The notes under the pieces: model-generated | Told to the model about the DNA's origin: nothing | The model's database searches: none | The model's input: the letters and a program-made list of their open reading frames with translations, nothing else | Program-made: the position numbers and the translations under genes | NCBI RefSeq assembly: GCF_037658235.1 | Contig: NZ_JBBJLN010000010.1 | Span: 1-64,000 of the forward strand | Direction of reading: 5' to 3' | DNA length: 64,000 nucleotides | Source: Yunchengibacter salinarum | GTDB lineage: Bacteria > Pseudomonadota > Alphaproteobacteria > Sphingomonadales > Kordiimonadaceae | Shown: piece by piece, positions 25,962 to 34,815 of the stretch | Layout of the letters: each line of letters starts with the position of its first letter | Position numbering within the stretch: position 1 is the stretch's first letter

Positions 25962-26239
25962 AACGTATCTCTTTTCCCACTACATGGTGGCGCACCTGAG
26001 AGGTGGCACCTAACCCCTGTCTGTTTGAGCAAATTTTAGTCAGATTGTAAACAGGCCGTTTCGGGACCTTTCACCATTTGGAAAGATTTTCCCGCGGCAA
26101 ACCCTACTTCAGAACACAAGAGTATCATAGCGCATTGACTGTGGTATCAAAAGCACAGGGCCCAAAATGCGCCCTTGTGCCCTCATAGGGTGTTAAAATA
26201 CGCTTATTTGGTGTCGTTAATTAAAATTATATAAACTTT
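25962..26239. other. Intergenic region between ptsP and the rodZ-like gene
   Basis: 278 bases of lower GC content containing the ptsP terminator (26149-26180) and, nearer 25962, presumably the promoter of the rodZ-ispG-hisS transcript. No small gene was found. Confidence 0.5.
26149..26180 (-). terminator. Probable terminator of ptsP (minus strand)
   Basis: On the minus strand GCACAAGGGC pairs with GCCCTGTGC with one bulged A and a nine-base loop, followed by TTTTG. It lies about 60 bases after the ptsP stop. Confidence 0.6.
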
Positions 26240-28552
26240 TCAGAGCTTTATGCCGTGATCGCGGGAAAAATTCATAAGTGAGTCGCGAATCGAATGCTCC
26301 GGTGAACTCAAGCCGTGCAACACGAACCGCCGCACCCGCCCATAGTCCGCCGAGCGGATCATGCGCTTCACCGGGCCGATCGCCCCCGGCGATGCGGACA
26401 GACGTTTCAGACCCAGCGCCATCAGCGCCAGCGCCTCCAGAGGGCGCCCGCCCATCTCGCCGCACAACGTGACCGTAACGCCGTGCCGGTTGCAGGCATC
26501 GATGATCCCCTTCAAAAAGGACAGCACCGGCGGCGCCAGCAGATCATAGCGATCCGTCAGCTTGGGGTTGGAGCGGTCACAGGCGAAGAAGAACTGCATC
26601 AGATCATTGGTGCCGATGGACAGAAAGTCGATCTCCCTGAGCAGGTGATCCAACTGCCAGCACAGCGACGGCACTTCCAGCATACAGCCCACATAGAGCC
26701 GCGCCGGGCGGGGCCTGTCGAACTTGTCGAGCCGGGCCAGCTCCATATCCAGCAGCTTCCGGCAGCGTTTCAGCTCGGCCACTTCGGCGATCATGGGGAA
26801 CATCACATGCAAATCCCGACCCGCGGCGGCATAGAGCAGCGCACGCAACTGGTAACGCAGCAAGGCGGGCCGATCCAGCGCGATACGGGTGGCCCGCCAG
26901 CCCATGGCCGGGTTTTCCTCGTCCATGCGCGGCAGGAACGGCACCGGCTTGTCACCGCCAATATCCAGCGAGCGGAACACCACGGGCCGATCCCCCGCTG
27001 CATCCAGCGCGGTGCTGTAAATATGAGTCTGCTCCTCCACCCTTGGCAGGGCGGGTGAAATCATGAACTGAAATTCGGTGCGAAACAGGCCGATCCCCTC
27101 CGCCCCCAGGCGGTCCAGCCCCGGCAGGTCCACCAGCAGGCCGGCATTCATCAGCAGGGTGATGCGCTCCCCGTCCAGTGTCACGGCGGGCAGATCACGC
27201 TCCGCCTCATAGCTGGCCAGCAACTCCTCCCGCAGATTGATCGTCTCGCGGTAGGTCTCCACGATATCTTCCGCCGGGCGGAGATAGGCGTGGCCCGCCT
27301 CCGTATCGACGATCAGATAGTCACCGGGATTCACATGGGTCATCAGCCCGGCCACCTGCCCCAGCACGGGAATGCCGATGGCGCGGGCCATGATGATCAC
27401 ATGGCTGGTGGCCGACCCCTCCTCCAGCATGATGGCGCTCAGCTTGGAGACATCATAATCCATCAGCTCCGCCGGGCCGAGATTGCGGGCGATCAGAACG
27501 GACTCGCTTTCCAGCGGGCCGCTCTCCTGATTGTCCTCCCCCTGAATCAGGCGGATCAGCCGGTTGGCGAGATCCTCGAAATCGCCGATCCGTTCCCGCA
27601 GATACGGGTCCCGGATCTTGGCCATGCGGGCGCGGTTTTCCTGCTGCACCCGGTCCACGGCGGCGGCCGCCGTCAGGCCGGAGCGCACCGCCTCCCGCAT
27701 ACGCTCCTGCCAGCCCTGATCATAGGCGAACATGCGGTAGGTCTCCAGCACCTCCCGGTGTTCGCCGCCATGTTTCAGGTCCGGCAGTTCCAGCATTTGC
27801 TCAAGCTTGAGGCGCATGGCGGCAATGGCATCCTCAAGGCGCACCCGCTCGGTTTCCGGGTCCTCCGCGATGGTCTGGCGCACCTTTACCTGCGGCTGAT
27901 GGAACACCGCCACACCCGCGCCGACACCCTCGGCCAGGGTCATGCCGTCCAGCGTGACAGGGGCGCCGGTCTTGCTCGCATCCTCGCTGAGTTCCTCCAC
28001 CGGCACCAGATCGCCGGACCCCACCAGCTCGGCAACCACCATGGAAATGGTCTGGAGCGCCTCCACCTCCTCCGGCTTGTAGCGGCGGGAGACCACGTTC
28101 TGCACCACCAGCACGCCCGCCACCTGACCGGCCCGCAGAACGGGCACCCCCAGGAAACTGTGATAGATGTCCTCCCCCGTTTCGGGGCGATAGGCAAAGC
28201 GCGGATGCTGCGGCGCCTCGGACAGGTTGAGCGGCAGGCCCCGCTCCGCCACCAGGCCGACCAGCCCTTCGCCGAAACGCAGGCGGGTCTGGTGCACGGC
28301 TTCCTTTTTCAGCCCCTCGGTGGCGAACAGTTCCAGCACCTCACCGGCGCGGGCGAGATAGATGGAGCACACCTCCGCCACCATGTTCTGGGCGATCACC
28401 CGGACGATCCGGTCCAGCCGCTCCTGCCCCTCGCCCCCTTCGGCGAGCACATCATGCAGGCGTTTCAACAAAAGACGGGGCTGGCTGACCATATCAGGCA
28501 CATCACTCTCCATATCGCCGGGCTTGGGCGTGGGGGCAGTCAGGGTTGCCAT
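26240..28552 (-). CDS. ptsP: Nitrogen PTS enzyme I (PtsP, EI-Ntr)
   Basis: Phosphoenolpyruvate-protein phosphotransferase that starts the regulatory nitrogen phosphorelay to NPr and EIIA-Ntr. The 770 residues comprise an N-terminal GAF domain (about 30-180), which in this family senses glutamine or other ligands, then the HPr-binding/phosphohistidine domain with active His384 in GSATSHVIIMARA, and a C-terminal PEP-binding TIM barrel with VTLCGEMGGRPLEALALMALG containing the catalytic Cys. The GAF domain distinguishes it from sugar-PTS enzyme I. It is the upstream gene of a transcript ending at the hairpin at 26149, and follows lysC and the monooxygenase gene, as in many alphaproteobacteria. 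Confidence 0.94.
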   Translation of the reverse strand: MATLTAPTPKPGDMESDVPDMVSQPRLLLKRLHDVLAEGGEGQERLDRIVRVIAQNMVAEVCSIYLARAGEVLELFATEGLKKEAVHQTRLRFGEGLVGLVAERGLPLNLSEAPQHPRFAYRPETGEDIYHSFLGVPVLRAGQVAGVLVVQNVVSRRYKPEEVEALQTISMVVAELVGSGDLVPVEELSEDASKTGAPVTLDGMTLAEGVGAGVAVFHQPQVKVRQTIAEDPETERVRLEDAIAAMRLKLEQMLELPDLKHGGEHREVLETYRMFAYDQGWQERMREAVRSGLTAAAAVDRVQQENRARMAKIRDPYLRERIGDFEDLANRLIRLIQGEDNQESGPLESESVLIARNLGPAELMDYDVSKLSAIMLEEGSATSHVIIMARAIGIPVLGQVAGLMTHVNPGDYLIVDTEAGHAYLRPAEDIVETYRETINLREELLASYEAERDLPAVTLDGERITLLMNAGLLVDLPGLDRLGAEGIGLFRTEFQFMISPALPRVEEQTHIYSTALDAAGDRPVVFRSLDIGGDKPVPFLPRMDEENPAMGWRATRIALDRPALLRYQLRALLYAAAGRDLHVMFPMIAEVAELKRCRKLLDMELARLDKFDRPRPARLYVGCMLEVPSLCWQLDHLLREIDFLSIGTNDLMQFFFACDRSNPKLTDRYDLLAPPVLSFLKGIIDACNRHGVTVTLCGEMGGRPLEALALMALGLKRLSASPGAIGPVKRMIRSADYGRVRRFVLHGLSSPEHSIRDSLMNFSRDHGIKL

Positions 28553-28579
28553 TCCGGGTTGCCATTCCGGGGCCGCGCC

Positions 28580-29674
28580 TCATGCCACCCCGTCAAGGTC
28601 GGCGCCACCGGCGCCATTTGCCAGGTGCGCCCGCGCCTGCGCCACCAGATCGGCCACGATCCGGGCGGTGGGCTCTATGCGACGCACCATGCCCACGCTC
28701 TGCCCGGCCATGACGGAGCCGGTCTCCACGTCACCATCCACCACGGCACGGCGCAGGGCGCCGCCCCAGAAATGTTCAATCTCCATCTGGGCGGCGGACT
28801 GGTCCAGCGCACCGCTGCGATAGCGCGCGATCACATCCCGCTGGGTGACCATGAAGTCTTCCGTGCCCTGATTCTTGAGCGCGCGCACGGGGATCACCGG
28901 AAAGGCCGGATCGATCTGAACGCTGGTCACGGCGTCGCGCGCATTGGCCCGCACGAATGCCTGCTTGAACTTGTCATGGGCGACGCATTCCTCGGCCACC
29001 ACAAAGCGGGTACCAAGCTGCGCGCCACTCGCCCCCATTTCCAGATAGGCGGCGATGGCCTCGCCCCGGCCTATACCGCCCGCCACGAAAACCGGCACAT
29101 CCCGAATCACGGGCAGGATTTCCTGAGCCAGCACATTGGTGCTCACCGGGCCGATATGGCCGCCCGCCTCGCTGCCTTCTATGATGATGGCATCGGCCCC
29201 CGACCGGATCAGCTTCTTCGCCAGAACCGGCGTGGGAGCAAAACACATCAAGCCCGCGCCATAGCCCTTGATGGCGCGAATGGCATCCCCCGGCGGCAGG
29301 CCGCCCGCCAGCACCACATGGCGCACGTCATGCGCCCTGACCACTTCCACCAGCTCATTCAGGCGCGGATGCAGGGTGATCAGATTGACGCCAAAGGGCT
29401 TGTCCGTCATGGCGCGGGTGGCCGCGATCTCGGCACTGAGCTGATCCGGGTCCATGCCGCCGCAGGCCAGCACGCCAAACCCGCCCGCATTGGAAATGGC
29501 GGAAACGAGGTTGCGCTCCGACACCCAGGTCATGGCGCCACCCAGAATGGCGGTTTCCGTGCCCAGAAAGGCACGCCCGCGGGCCCACAGGCGATCCAGC
29601 CGCTCGGCCCCCATGCAGGCGCCCTCGGCACGCACAGGCCCGGTATCCGTCTTGTCCGCCGCTATCTGCCCCAT
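28580..29674 (-). CDS. Nitronate monooxygenase-like FMN enzyme
   Basis: A 364-residue FMN-binding TIM-barrel protein of the nitronate monooxygenase/2-nitropropane dioxygenase family, which also includes FabK-like enoyl reductases. Visible are LGGAMTWVSERNLVSAISNAGGFGVLA at the N-terminal flavin region, IIEGSEAGGHIGP carrying the usual catalytic His, and PVFVAGGIGRGEAIAAYLEMGASGAQLGTRF for phosphate binding. Whether it oxidises nitronates or reduces another substrate cannot be said. An in-frame ATG 20 codons in is an alternative start. It lies 27 bases upstream of ptsP and 74 bases after lysC. Confidence 0.82.
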   Translation of the reverse strand: MGQIAADKTDTGPVRAEGACMGAERLDRLWARGRAFLGTETAILGGAMTWVSERNLVSAISNAGGFGVLACGGMDPDQLSAEIAATRAMTDKPFGVNLITLHPRLNELVEVVRAHDVRHVVLAGGLPPGDAIRAIKGYGAGLMCFAPTPVLAKKLIRSGADAIIIEGSEAGGHIGPVSTNVLAQEILPVIRDVPVFVAGGIGRGEAIAAYLEMGASGAQLGTRFVVAEECVAHDKFKQAFVRANARDAVTSVQIDPAFPVIPVRALKNQGTEDFMVTQRDVIARYRSGALDQSAAQMEIEHFWGGALRRAVVDGDVETGSVMAGQSVGMVRRIEPTARIVADLVAQARAHLANGAGGADLDGVA

Positions 29675-29748
29675 GGGTCTCGGTCCCTCTGTATTCGTTG
29701 TGCCCGACCGGCTCTCACCGGGCCGGTGATCGGCGGGCGCCGCCGGTG

Positions 29749-30996
29749 TCAGGCGTCCGCCGTCGTCCCCGCCAGGCCATAGGCTTCATGCAGCGCCCGA
29801 ACCGCCAGTTCCAGATATTCGGCATCGATCAGGACACTGACCTTGATTTCCGACGTGGCGATGGCCTGAATATTGATACCCTTTTCCGCCAGCGTATCAA
29901 ACATGGTTCCCGCCACGCCGGAATGGGTGCGCATACCCACACCCACAGCCGATACCTTCACCACATTATCGTCATAGTGGAGGGATTTATAGTTAAGCGT
30001 GCCCTTGCTGTCTTCCAGAATTTTCACCGCGCGGGCCAGATCGTCTTCCGTGACGGTGAAGGTGATGTCCGTGGCCGGGCCGCTGGGCCCCGGCTCATGG
30101 GCGGAAGCCACCTGCACGATCATATCCACATTGATGTGGGCGTCGGCCAGCGGGCGGAACAGGTCCGCCACCCGGCCCGGCGTGTCTTCCACCCCCACAA
30201 CGGTGATTTTCGCCTCGCTCTTTGAAAACGCGATGCCGCTGACCACATCCTGTTCCACGATCTCATCCTCTCCAACCACAAGCGTTCCGGGCACGTCCTC
30301 GAAACTGGACCGAACCTGGGTGCGCACCCCATGTTTCATCGCCATTGCCACCGACCGGGTCTGCAAGACCTTGGCGCCAAGCGAGGCCATTTCCAGCATT
30401 TCCTCATAGGTGATGCGGTCCAGCTTGCGCGCCTTGGGCACGATGCGGGGGTCGGTGGTGTAAACCCCGTCCACATCCGTATAGATATCACACCGTTCAG
30501 CCTCCAGCGCTGCGGCCAGCGCCACGGCGCTGGTATCGCTGCCGCCACGGCCCATGGTGGTGATGCGGCCATCCGGCGCCACGCCCTGGAAACCGGCCAC
30601 CACGGCCACGCGCCCTTCCGCCAGAACGGCTTCCAGCCGATCGGGCGGGATAGTATCGATCCGGGCGGCGCCGTGGGCATCCGTTGTGTTGATCGGCACC
30701 TGCCAGCCCAGGAAGGACCGGGCCGGAATGCCCATTTCCTGCAATGTAATGGCCAATAGGCCGCTGGTCACCTGTTCGCCGGATGCCACCACCGCATCAT
30801 ATTCCCGCGCATCGTGAATCGGGGAAGCCTCGCGGCACCATGTGACCAGTTGATTGGTGGTGCCGGCCATGGCGGACACCACCACCACCACGGAATGCCC
30901 ATTGGCCACTTCCGCGCGCACACGCTCCGCCACATTACGGATGCGTGACAGGTCCGCCACGGAAGTGCCGCCGAATTTCATCACGAGCCGCGCCAT
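29749..30996 (-). CDS. lysC: Aspartate kinase
   Basis: Phosphorylates aspartate, the first step to lysine, threonine, methionine and diaminopimelate. The 415-residue protein begins MARLVMKFGGTSVADLSRI with the kinase signature KFGGTSV, carries GFQGVAPDGRITTMGRGGSDTSA and ends with two ACT domains (about 265-400), the feedback sites for lysine or threonine. The reading frame is open 120 codons further upstream, but the start at 30996 is the normal family N-terminus and leaves a proper divergent region to ubiG. Confidence 0.96.
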   Translation of the reverse strand: MARLVMKFGGTSVADLSRIRNVAERVRAEVANGHSVVVVVSAMAGTTNQLVTWCREASPIHDAREYDAVVASGEQVTSGLLAITLQEMGIPARSFLGWQVPINTTDAHGAARIDTIPPDRLEAVLAEGRVAVVAGFQGVAPDGRITTMGRGGSDTSAVALAAALEAERCDIYTDVDGVYTTDPRIVPKARKLDRITYEEMLEMASLGAKVLQTRSVAMAMKHGVRTQVRSSFEDVPGTLVVGEDEIVEQDVVSGIAFSKSEAKITVVGVEDTPGRVADLFRPLADAHINVDMIVQVASAHEPGPSGPATDITFTVTEDDLARAVKILEDSKGTLNYKSLHYDDNVVKVSAVGVGMRTHSGVAGTMFDTLAEKGINIQAIATSEIKVSVLIDAEYLELAVRALHEAYGLAGTTADA

Positions 30997-31171
30997 AGGA
31001 TGCCCCACTCTCTCAAACCCGCTCCTTGCCGCGCGGCGTGACCCGAAAAGGCGCGCGCCACGTATGACTGGGCTGTTAACATCGATCGGCGCCCTTGATA
31101 TAGGCTGTATGCCCCCCGCGCAAGCGCCGATACCGCAGGGCACGGCCCGCGCCACCGTCAGGAGAAAACCG
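30997..31171. promoter_or_regulatory. Divergent lysC/ubiG control region
   Basis: 175 bases between two divergent starts. AGGAG seven bases before 31172 is the ubiG ribosome binding site. No lysine riboswitch structure was recognised, and there is too little room on the lysC side for a full-size one. Confidence 0.4.
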
Positions 31172-31957
31172 ATGACAGACCCGCGCACCAGCCATACCGA
31201 TACAGGCGGGCCCAGCGCCCCGGCCACCACCGTGGACGAAAGCGAGGTGGCCTTTTTCGCCGATCTGGCCGCCACATGGTGGGACCCCACGGGGCCGTTC
31301 AAGCCATTGCACATGCTCAATCCCACCCGGCTGGCATATATCCGCCGCCAGATCACCGATCATTTCCACCGGGACGACAGCGCCGCCATGCCGCTGGACG
31401 GGCTGGACGTGCTGGATATCGGCTGCGGCGGCGGGCTGGTAAGCGAACCGCTGGCCCGGCTCGGCGCCCGCGTGACCGGCGTGGATGCCTCAAAGAAAAA
31501 CGTCAAGACGGCGGCGACCCATGCCCACATGAACGGCGTCGAAGTGGCCTATCACCACACCACCGCCGAGGATCTGAGCGCCACCGGTGTGCGCTATGAC
31601 GTGATCATCAATATGGAGGTGGTGGAGCATGTGGCCGATGTACCGCTTTATCTGGCACACACGGCGGCCATGCTGAAACCGGGCGGGATCATGCTGCTGT
31701 CCACCATCAACCGCACGGCCAAAGCCTTTCTGCTGGCCAAGGTGGGGGCGGAATATGTGATGCGCTGGCTGCCGGTGGGCGCCCATGACTGGCGCAAATT
31801 CATCACGCCGGATGAACTGGCCGCCCATGCCGCACAGGCGGGGCTCGTGCCCGGACGGGCGGAAGGGTTCAGCTTCTCACCGCTGTCGCGGCAATGGTCC
31901 GTCACCAGCGATACGGGGGTGAATTACGCCCTGCCCGCCATCAAACCGGCGGATTGA
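31172..31957 (+). CDS. ubiG: Ubiquinone biosynthesis O-methyltransferase UbiG
   Basis: Carries out both O-methylations in ubiquinone synthesis at the membrane. The 261-residue protein has the expected N-terminal FADLAATWWDPTGPFKPLHMLNPTRLAYI, a SAM-binding motif VLDIGCGGGLVSEPLARLGA, INMEVVEHVADVPLYL and the C-terminal LPVGAHDWRKFITPDEL. These together are diagnostic. The ATG at 31172 has AGGAGAAAACCG in front and is preferred to earlier in-frame starts lying in the divergent region. It converges on the DUF1178 gene, 58 bases away. Confidence 0.95.
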   Translation: MTDPRTSHTDTGGPSAPATTVDESEVAFFADLAATWWDPTGPFKPLHMLNPTRLAYIRRQITDHFHRDDSAAMPLDGLDVLDIGCGGGLVSEPLARLGARVTGVDASKKNVKTAATHAHMNGVEVAYHHTTAEDLSATGVRYDVIINMEVVEHVADVPLYLAHTAAMLKPGGIMLLSTINRTAKAFLLAKVGAEYVMRWLPVGAHDWRKFITPDELAAHAAQAGLVPGRAEGFSFSPLSRQWSVTSDTGVNYALPAIKPAD

Positions 31958-32015
31958 CGCCGCCAAGGCAGGGGATAAAGAACGATCAGGCGATCGGGGC
32001 ACAGGCGACCGGCGA

Positions 32016-32615
32016 TCAGGCGTCGTCTTTCGGCACGTCCGGCAGGGGCAGCACGTCCACCCCTTCCTCGGCCAGTTCCCGGCGCTCCGCCTCGCTCGCC
32101 TGGCCATATATGCCGCGCTTCTCGCTTTCGCCATAATGAATCTTGCGCGCCTCATCGGCGAAGCGGCGGCCCACATTGTCGAAACTGGATTCCACATGGG
32201 CCCGCACGGCGCGGAAAAAGCGGCGCACATCCGCCGCATCGGGCTGACCCGCCGGGCTGTCGGGGGCGGCTTCCCCGTGGGGCGCCCCCTTTTCCGCCCC
32301 GCCTGCCATGGCGGATGACGGCGCGGACCCGGATGCCGGTGAGTCAGGCAACCGGGACTCAGGCAACGGAGACTCAGGAAACGAGGACTCAGGCGACCGC
32401 TCCCCCGACGGCGGGAAGGAAGGCGCCGACGGCTCGGCCCGCCGATTGCCCTTGGGGGCCACATTGGGCGCCATCAGGGCTTTTTCCACATGATGGCTGT
32501 GACATTCCGGGCAACTGATCAGACCCCGCGCCTTCTGGCTTTCATAATCCGCGCTGGACCGGAACCAGCCTTCAAAGCGGTGCGCCCGATCGCATTTCAG
32601 ATCGAAGCTGATCAT
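32016..32615 (-). CDS. DUF1178 family protein
   Basis: A 199-residue protein of unknown function conserved in Alpha- and Betaproteobacteria. The N-terminus MISFDLKCDRAHRFEGWFRSSADYESQKARGLISCPEC has paired cysteines (C8, C35, C38) likely to bind zinc, followed by HVEKALMAP. The C-terminal helical part (RRFFRAVRAHVESSFDNVGRRFADEARKIHYGE) is also typical. Between them lies a Pro/Ser/Glu-rich linker containing four PESxx repeats encoded by a 15-bp tandem repeat. The start overlaps the nitrilase stop as ATGA, so it is the last gene of the grxC-nitrilase-DUF1178 operon. Confidence 0.9.
   Translation of the reverse strand: MISFDLKCDRAHRFEGWFRSSADYESQKARGLISCPECHSHHVEKALMAPNVAPKGNRRAEPSAPSFPPSGERSPESSFPESPLPESRLPDSPASGSAPSSAMAGGAEKGAPHGEAAPDSPAGQPDAADVRRFFRAVRAHVESSFDNVGRRFADEARKIHYGESEKRGIYGQASEAERRELAEEGVDVLPLPDVPKDDA
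32341..32400. repeat. Four 15-bp tandem repeats inside the DUF1178 gene
   Basis: Four consecutive units of the form GACTCAGGCAACCGG with a few changes encode the PESSF/PESPL/PESRL/PDSPA linker repeats. Their length in codon multiples keeps the frame, so copy number may vary between strains. Confidence 0.85.
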
Positions 32616-33493
32616 GGGGTTGCCTCTCCATCAGGTTCATCGGCCACCGTTGTATCCGCCACCGGATCGGGCGCCGCAAAAGGCCGGTCATGCCGCAGGG
32701 ACGGAATGCGCGCCCGCGTTGCCGCCACCGCGGACAGGTCCAGTTCCGCCCGCACAAGGCCCGGCTCGGTACCGCCATCGGCCAGCACCTCGCCCCAAGG
32801 CGACACCACCAGGCTGTGGCCATAGGTGGCGCGGCCTGTCTCATGCTCCCCGGTCTGGGCGGGGGCCAGCACGAAACTGCCCGTTTCAATCGCCCGCGCG
32901 CGCAACAGGGTATGCCAGTGCGCTTCGCCGGTGGGCCGGGTAAAGGCCGCCGGCACGGTCAGGATTTCCGCCCCGGCCTGCGCCAATGACCGGTAAAGCG
33001 CCGGAAAGCGTACATCATAGCACACACTCAGCCCCAGCGGGGCAAAGTCCGTCGGCGCCACCACGGCCCGGTCCCCCGGCGCATAAAGCGCGCTTTCCCG
33101 GTAGCTTTCCCCGGACGCCAGCGTCACATCGAACAGGTGAATCTTGTCATAGCGGGCGCGCACGGTGCCGTCCGGGCCGATCAGGAAGGACCGGTTGGCC
33201 AGCCGCTCCGGCCCGATGCGGATGATCAGCGACCCTACCAGCAGCCATATGCCCAGCTCCCCCGCCAGCGCCGTGAACGCGGCAAGGCCGGGATCGTTCG
33301 CCTCTTCATGGCTGACGGCCAGGACCCGGTCCCGCTTCAGTTCCATCAGATGGGTGGTCTCCGGCGTCAGCACAAAGCGCGCGCCATCTTCCGCGGCCCG
33401 GCGAATCCAGTGACAGGCCGTCTCCACATTGGGCTGAATGGTACGGCCCGCGGTCATCTGGACCAGAGCGATGGGCAACACGGCGTCCGCCAT
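32612..33493 (-). CDS. Carbon-nitrogen hydrolase (Nit-type omega-amidase)
   Basis: A 293-residue nitrilase-superfamily enzyme. The catalytic triad is visible: Glu in LTPETTHLM, Lys in ARYDKIHLFDV and Cys in GLSVCYDVRFPALYR. The YDKIHLFD and CYDVRFP signatures place it with Nit1/Nit2, which hydrolyse the alpha-keto amides formed by side reactions on glutamine or on glutathione. Next to a glutaredoxin gene, a deaminated-glutathione amidase role is attractive but inferred. It starts seven bases after grxC and overlaps DUF1178 by ATGA. Confidence 0.9.
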   Translation of the reverse strand: MADAVLPIALVQMTAGRTIQPNVETACHWIRRAAEDGARFVLTPETTHLMELKRDRVLAVSHEEANDPGLAAFTALAGELGIWLLVGSLIIRIGPERLANRSFLIGPDGTVRARYDKIHLFDVTLASGESYRESALYAPGDRAVVAPTDFAPLGLSVCYDVRFPALYRSLAQAGAEILTVPAAFTRPTGEAHWHTLLRARAIETGSFVLAPAQTGEHETGRATYGHSLVVSPWGEVLADGGTEPGLVRAELDLSAVAATRARIPSLRHDRPFAAPDPVADTTVADEPDGEATP

Positions 33494-33500
33494 GGTCGCG

Positions 33501-33761
33501 TTACCCCGCCGCCTTGATCAGGTTGGACAGTTCACCCCGCGCGTCCAGCGCATAGAGCGCATCACAGCCGCCCACATGCCGATCGCCGATCCAGATTTGC
33601 GGCACCTTGTTGTCGCCCCCGGCTTTCTGGCGCATGCCCGCGCGCACGCGGGGTTTCATGTCCACATTGATTTCCTCGAAACTGGCGCCGCGCTCCTTCA
33701 GCAGCGCCTTGGCCCGCCAGCAGAACGGGCACATGGCCGAGCTGTAAATCACCACACTCAT
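33501..33761 (-). CDS. grxC: Glutaredoxin 3
   Basis: An 86-residue dithiol glutaredoxin that reduces disulfides and glutathione mixed disulfides in the cytoplasm and can supply electrons to ribonucleotide reductase. The active site CPFC sits at YSSAMCPFCWRAKALL. VPQIWIGDRHVGGCDAL is the glutathione-binding cis-Pro and GG-x-D segment. The ATG at 33761 is chosen because AAGGA precedes it and it gives the normal family N-terminus MSVVIYSS. It lies between comF and the nitrilase gene. Confidence 0.94.
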   Translation of the reverse strand: MSVVIYSSAMCPFCWRAKALLKERGASFEEINVDMKPRVRAGMRQKAGGDNKVPQIWIGDRHVGGCDALYALDARGELSNLIKAAG

Positions 33762-33856
33762 CACGCTTTCCTTCTTTGTCTCAACCTGTTTCCGGCCCAT
33801 GGGGCCTGATCGTTATTCCATATGTAAGGCCGGAACCGGCCCTTGGAAAGGGCCTA

Positions 33857-34690
33857 TCAGATCGCGCGCGGCCCCGCCACCCGCGCCAGAGTCACCGCCC
33901 CCACGCTGGCCGCACCCGCCCGGCGACAGGCACGCGCACAGGCGGAAAGCGTGGCGCCGGTGGTCATCACGTCATCCACCAGCACCACATGGCGCCCGGC
34001 CATGGCCGCCCGGCCCCGCGCATTCGCCCGAAAGGCGCCGCGCACATTGTTGAACCGGGCCCGGCGCCCGCGCCCGCCCTGGCTGGGGGTGGCCCTGGTC
34101 CGGTGCAGGCCGTCCACCAGCACCGGCACCCCCACCTGGCGGCCCAGCGCACGGGTCAGCAGGGCGGACTGATTATAGCGCCGGGCAAGCAGCCGCCAGC
34201 GATGCAGCGGCACCGGCACCAGCAGGTCGGCGGCCGCGCCCGGCTGGCCGTTTTGAAAGGCCCGCCCCATCAGGCGCGCCAACGCCGGGGCCAGCGTGGT
34301 GCCGCCGCCATGCTTGAAGGCCAGCACCATGCGCACCGCCCGGCCTTCATAAAGGGCGGCGGCACGGGCCCAGTCGAACACCGGCGGCGCGGCGAGGCAG
34401 GCGGCGCACAATGTCTCCGCCCCCGTCTCCGGGTCAGACTCGGCCACCTCGAACGGAAAGCCGCATTGCCCGCACAGCGGATCGCCGATCAGCGCCATGT
34501 CGCCCCAGCAAGCCCCGCACACATGCCCATGGGCGGACACCCGCCCCCCGCAGGCGGCACAGCGGGGCGGCAACAACAGATCGAGACCTTGCCCGGCCAG
34601 CGCCCCGACATGGCGCAGCCCGACCCTGACATGATGCAGGCCGCGCGGGATGATACCGGGCCAATCGGACCCATCGGGATGCAGGGGCAT
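33857..34690 (-). CDS. ComF family phosphoribosyltransferase-like protein
   Basis: A 277-residue ComF protein. An N-terminal zinc-finger part with four CxxC pairs (PPRCAACGG, GHVCGACW, PLCGQCG, TLCAAC) is followed by a type I phosphoribosyltransferase fold with the PRPP loop VVLVDDVMTTGATL. ComF proteins are needed for DNA uptake in competent bacteria, possibly at single-strand internalisation, but are widespread in species without known competence. Also diagnostic is VPVPLHRWRLLARRYNQSALL. It lies upstream of grxC with a 95-base gap and is divergent from the methyltransferase gene at 34816. Confidence 0.92.
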   Translation of the reverse strand: MPLHPDGSDWPGIIPRGLHHVRVGLRHVGALAGQGLDLLLPPRCAACGGRVSAHGHVCGACWGDMALIGDPLCGQCGFPFEVAESDPETGAETLCAACLAAPPVFDWARAAALYEGRAVRMVLAFKHGGGTTLAPALARLMGRAFQNGQPGAAADLLVPVPLHRWRLLARRYNQSALLTRALGRQVGVPVLVDGLHRTRATPSQGGRGRRARFNNVRGAFRANARGRAAMAGRHVVLVDDVMTTGATLSACARACRRAGAASVGAVTLARVAGPRAI

Positions 34691-34815
34691 GAACTACTCC
34701 GAACACGCACTTCACCAAAACGGGCGCCGCGACGGGTCGGGGCCGGGGCATAAAAATGGCCAACCGGCCCAGCCCGGCCTTGATCCCGCGCCGGGGGCGC
34801 CCTAATCACAATGGC

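Noticed and set aside
30997..31356. N-terminal extension of aspartate kinase by 120 residues
   Set aside because: It would run through the divergent region and into ubiG; the family N-terminus MARLVMKFGGTSV is at 30996.
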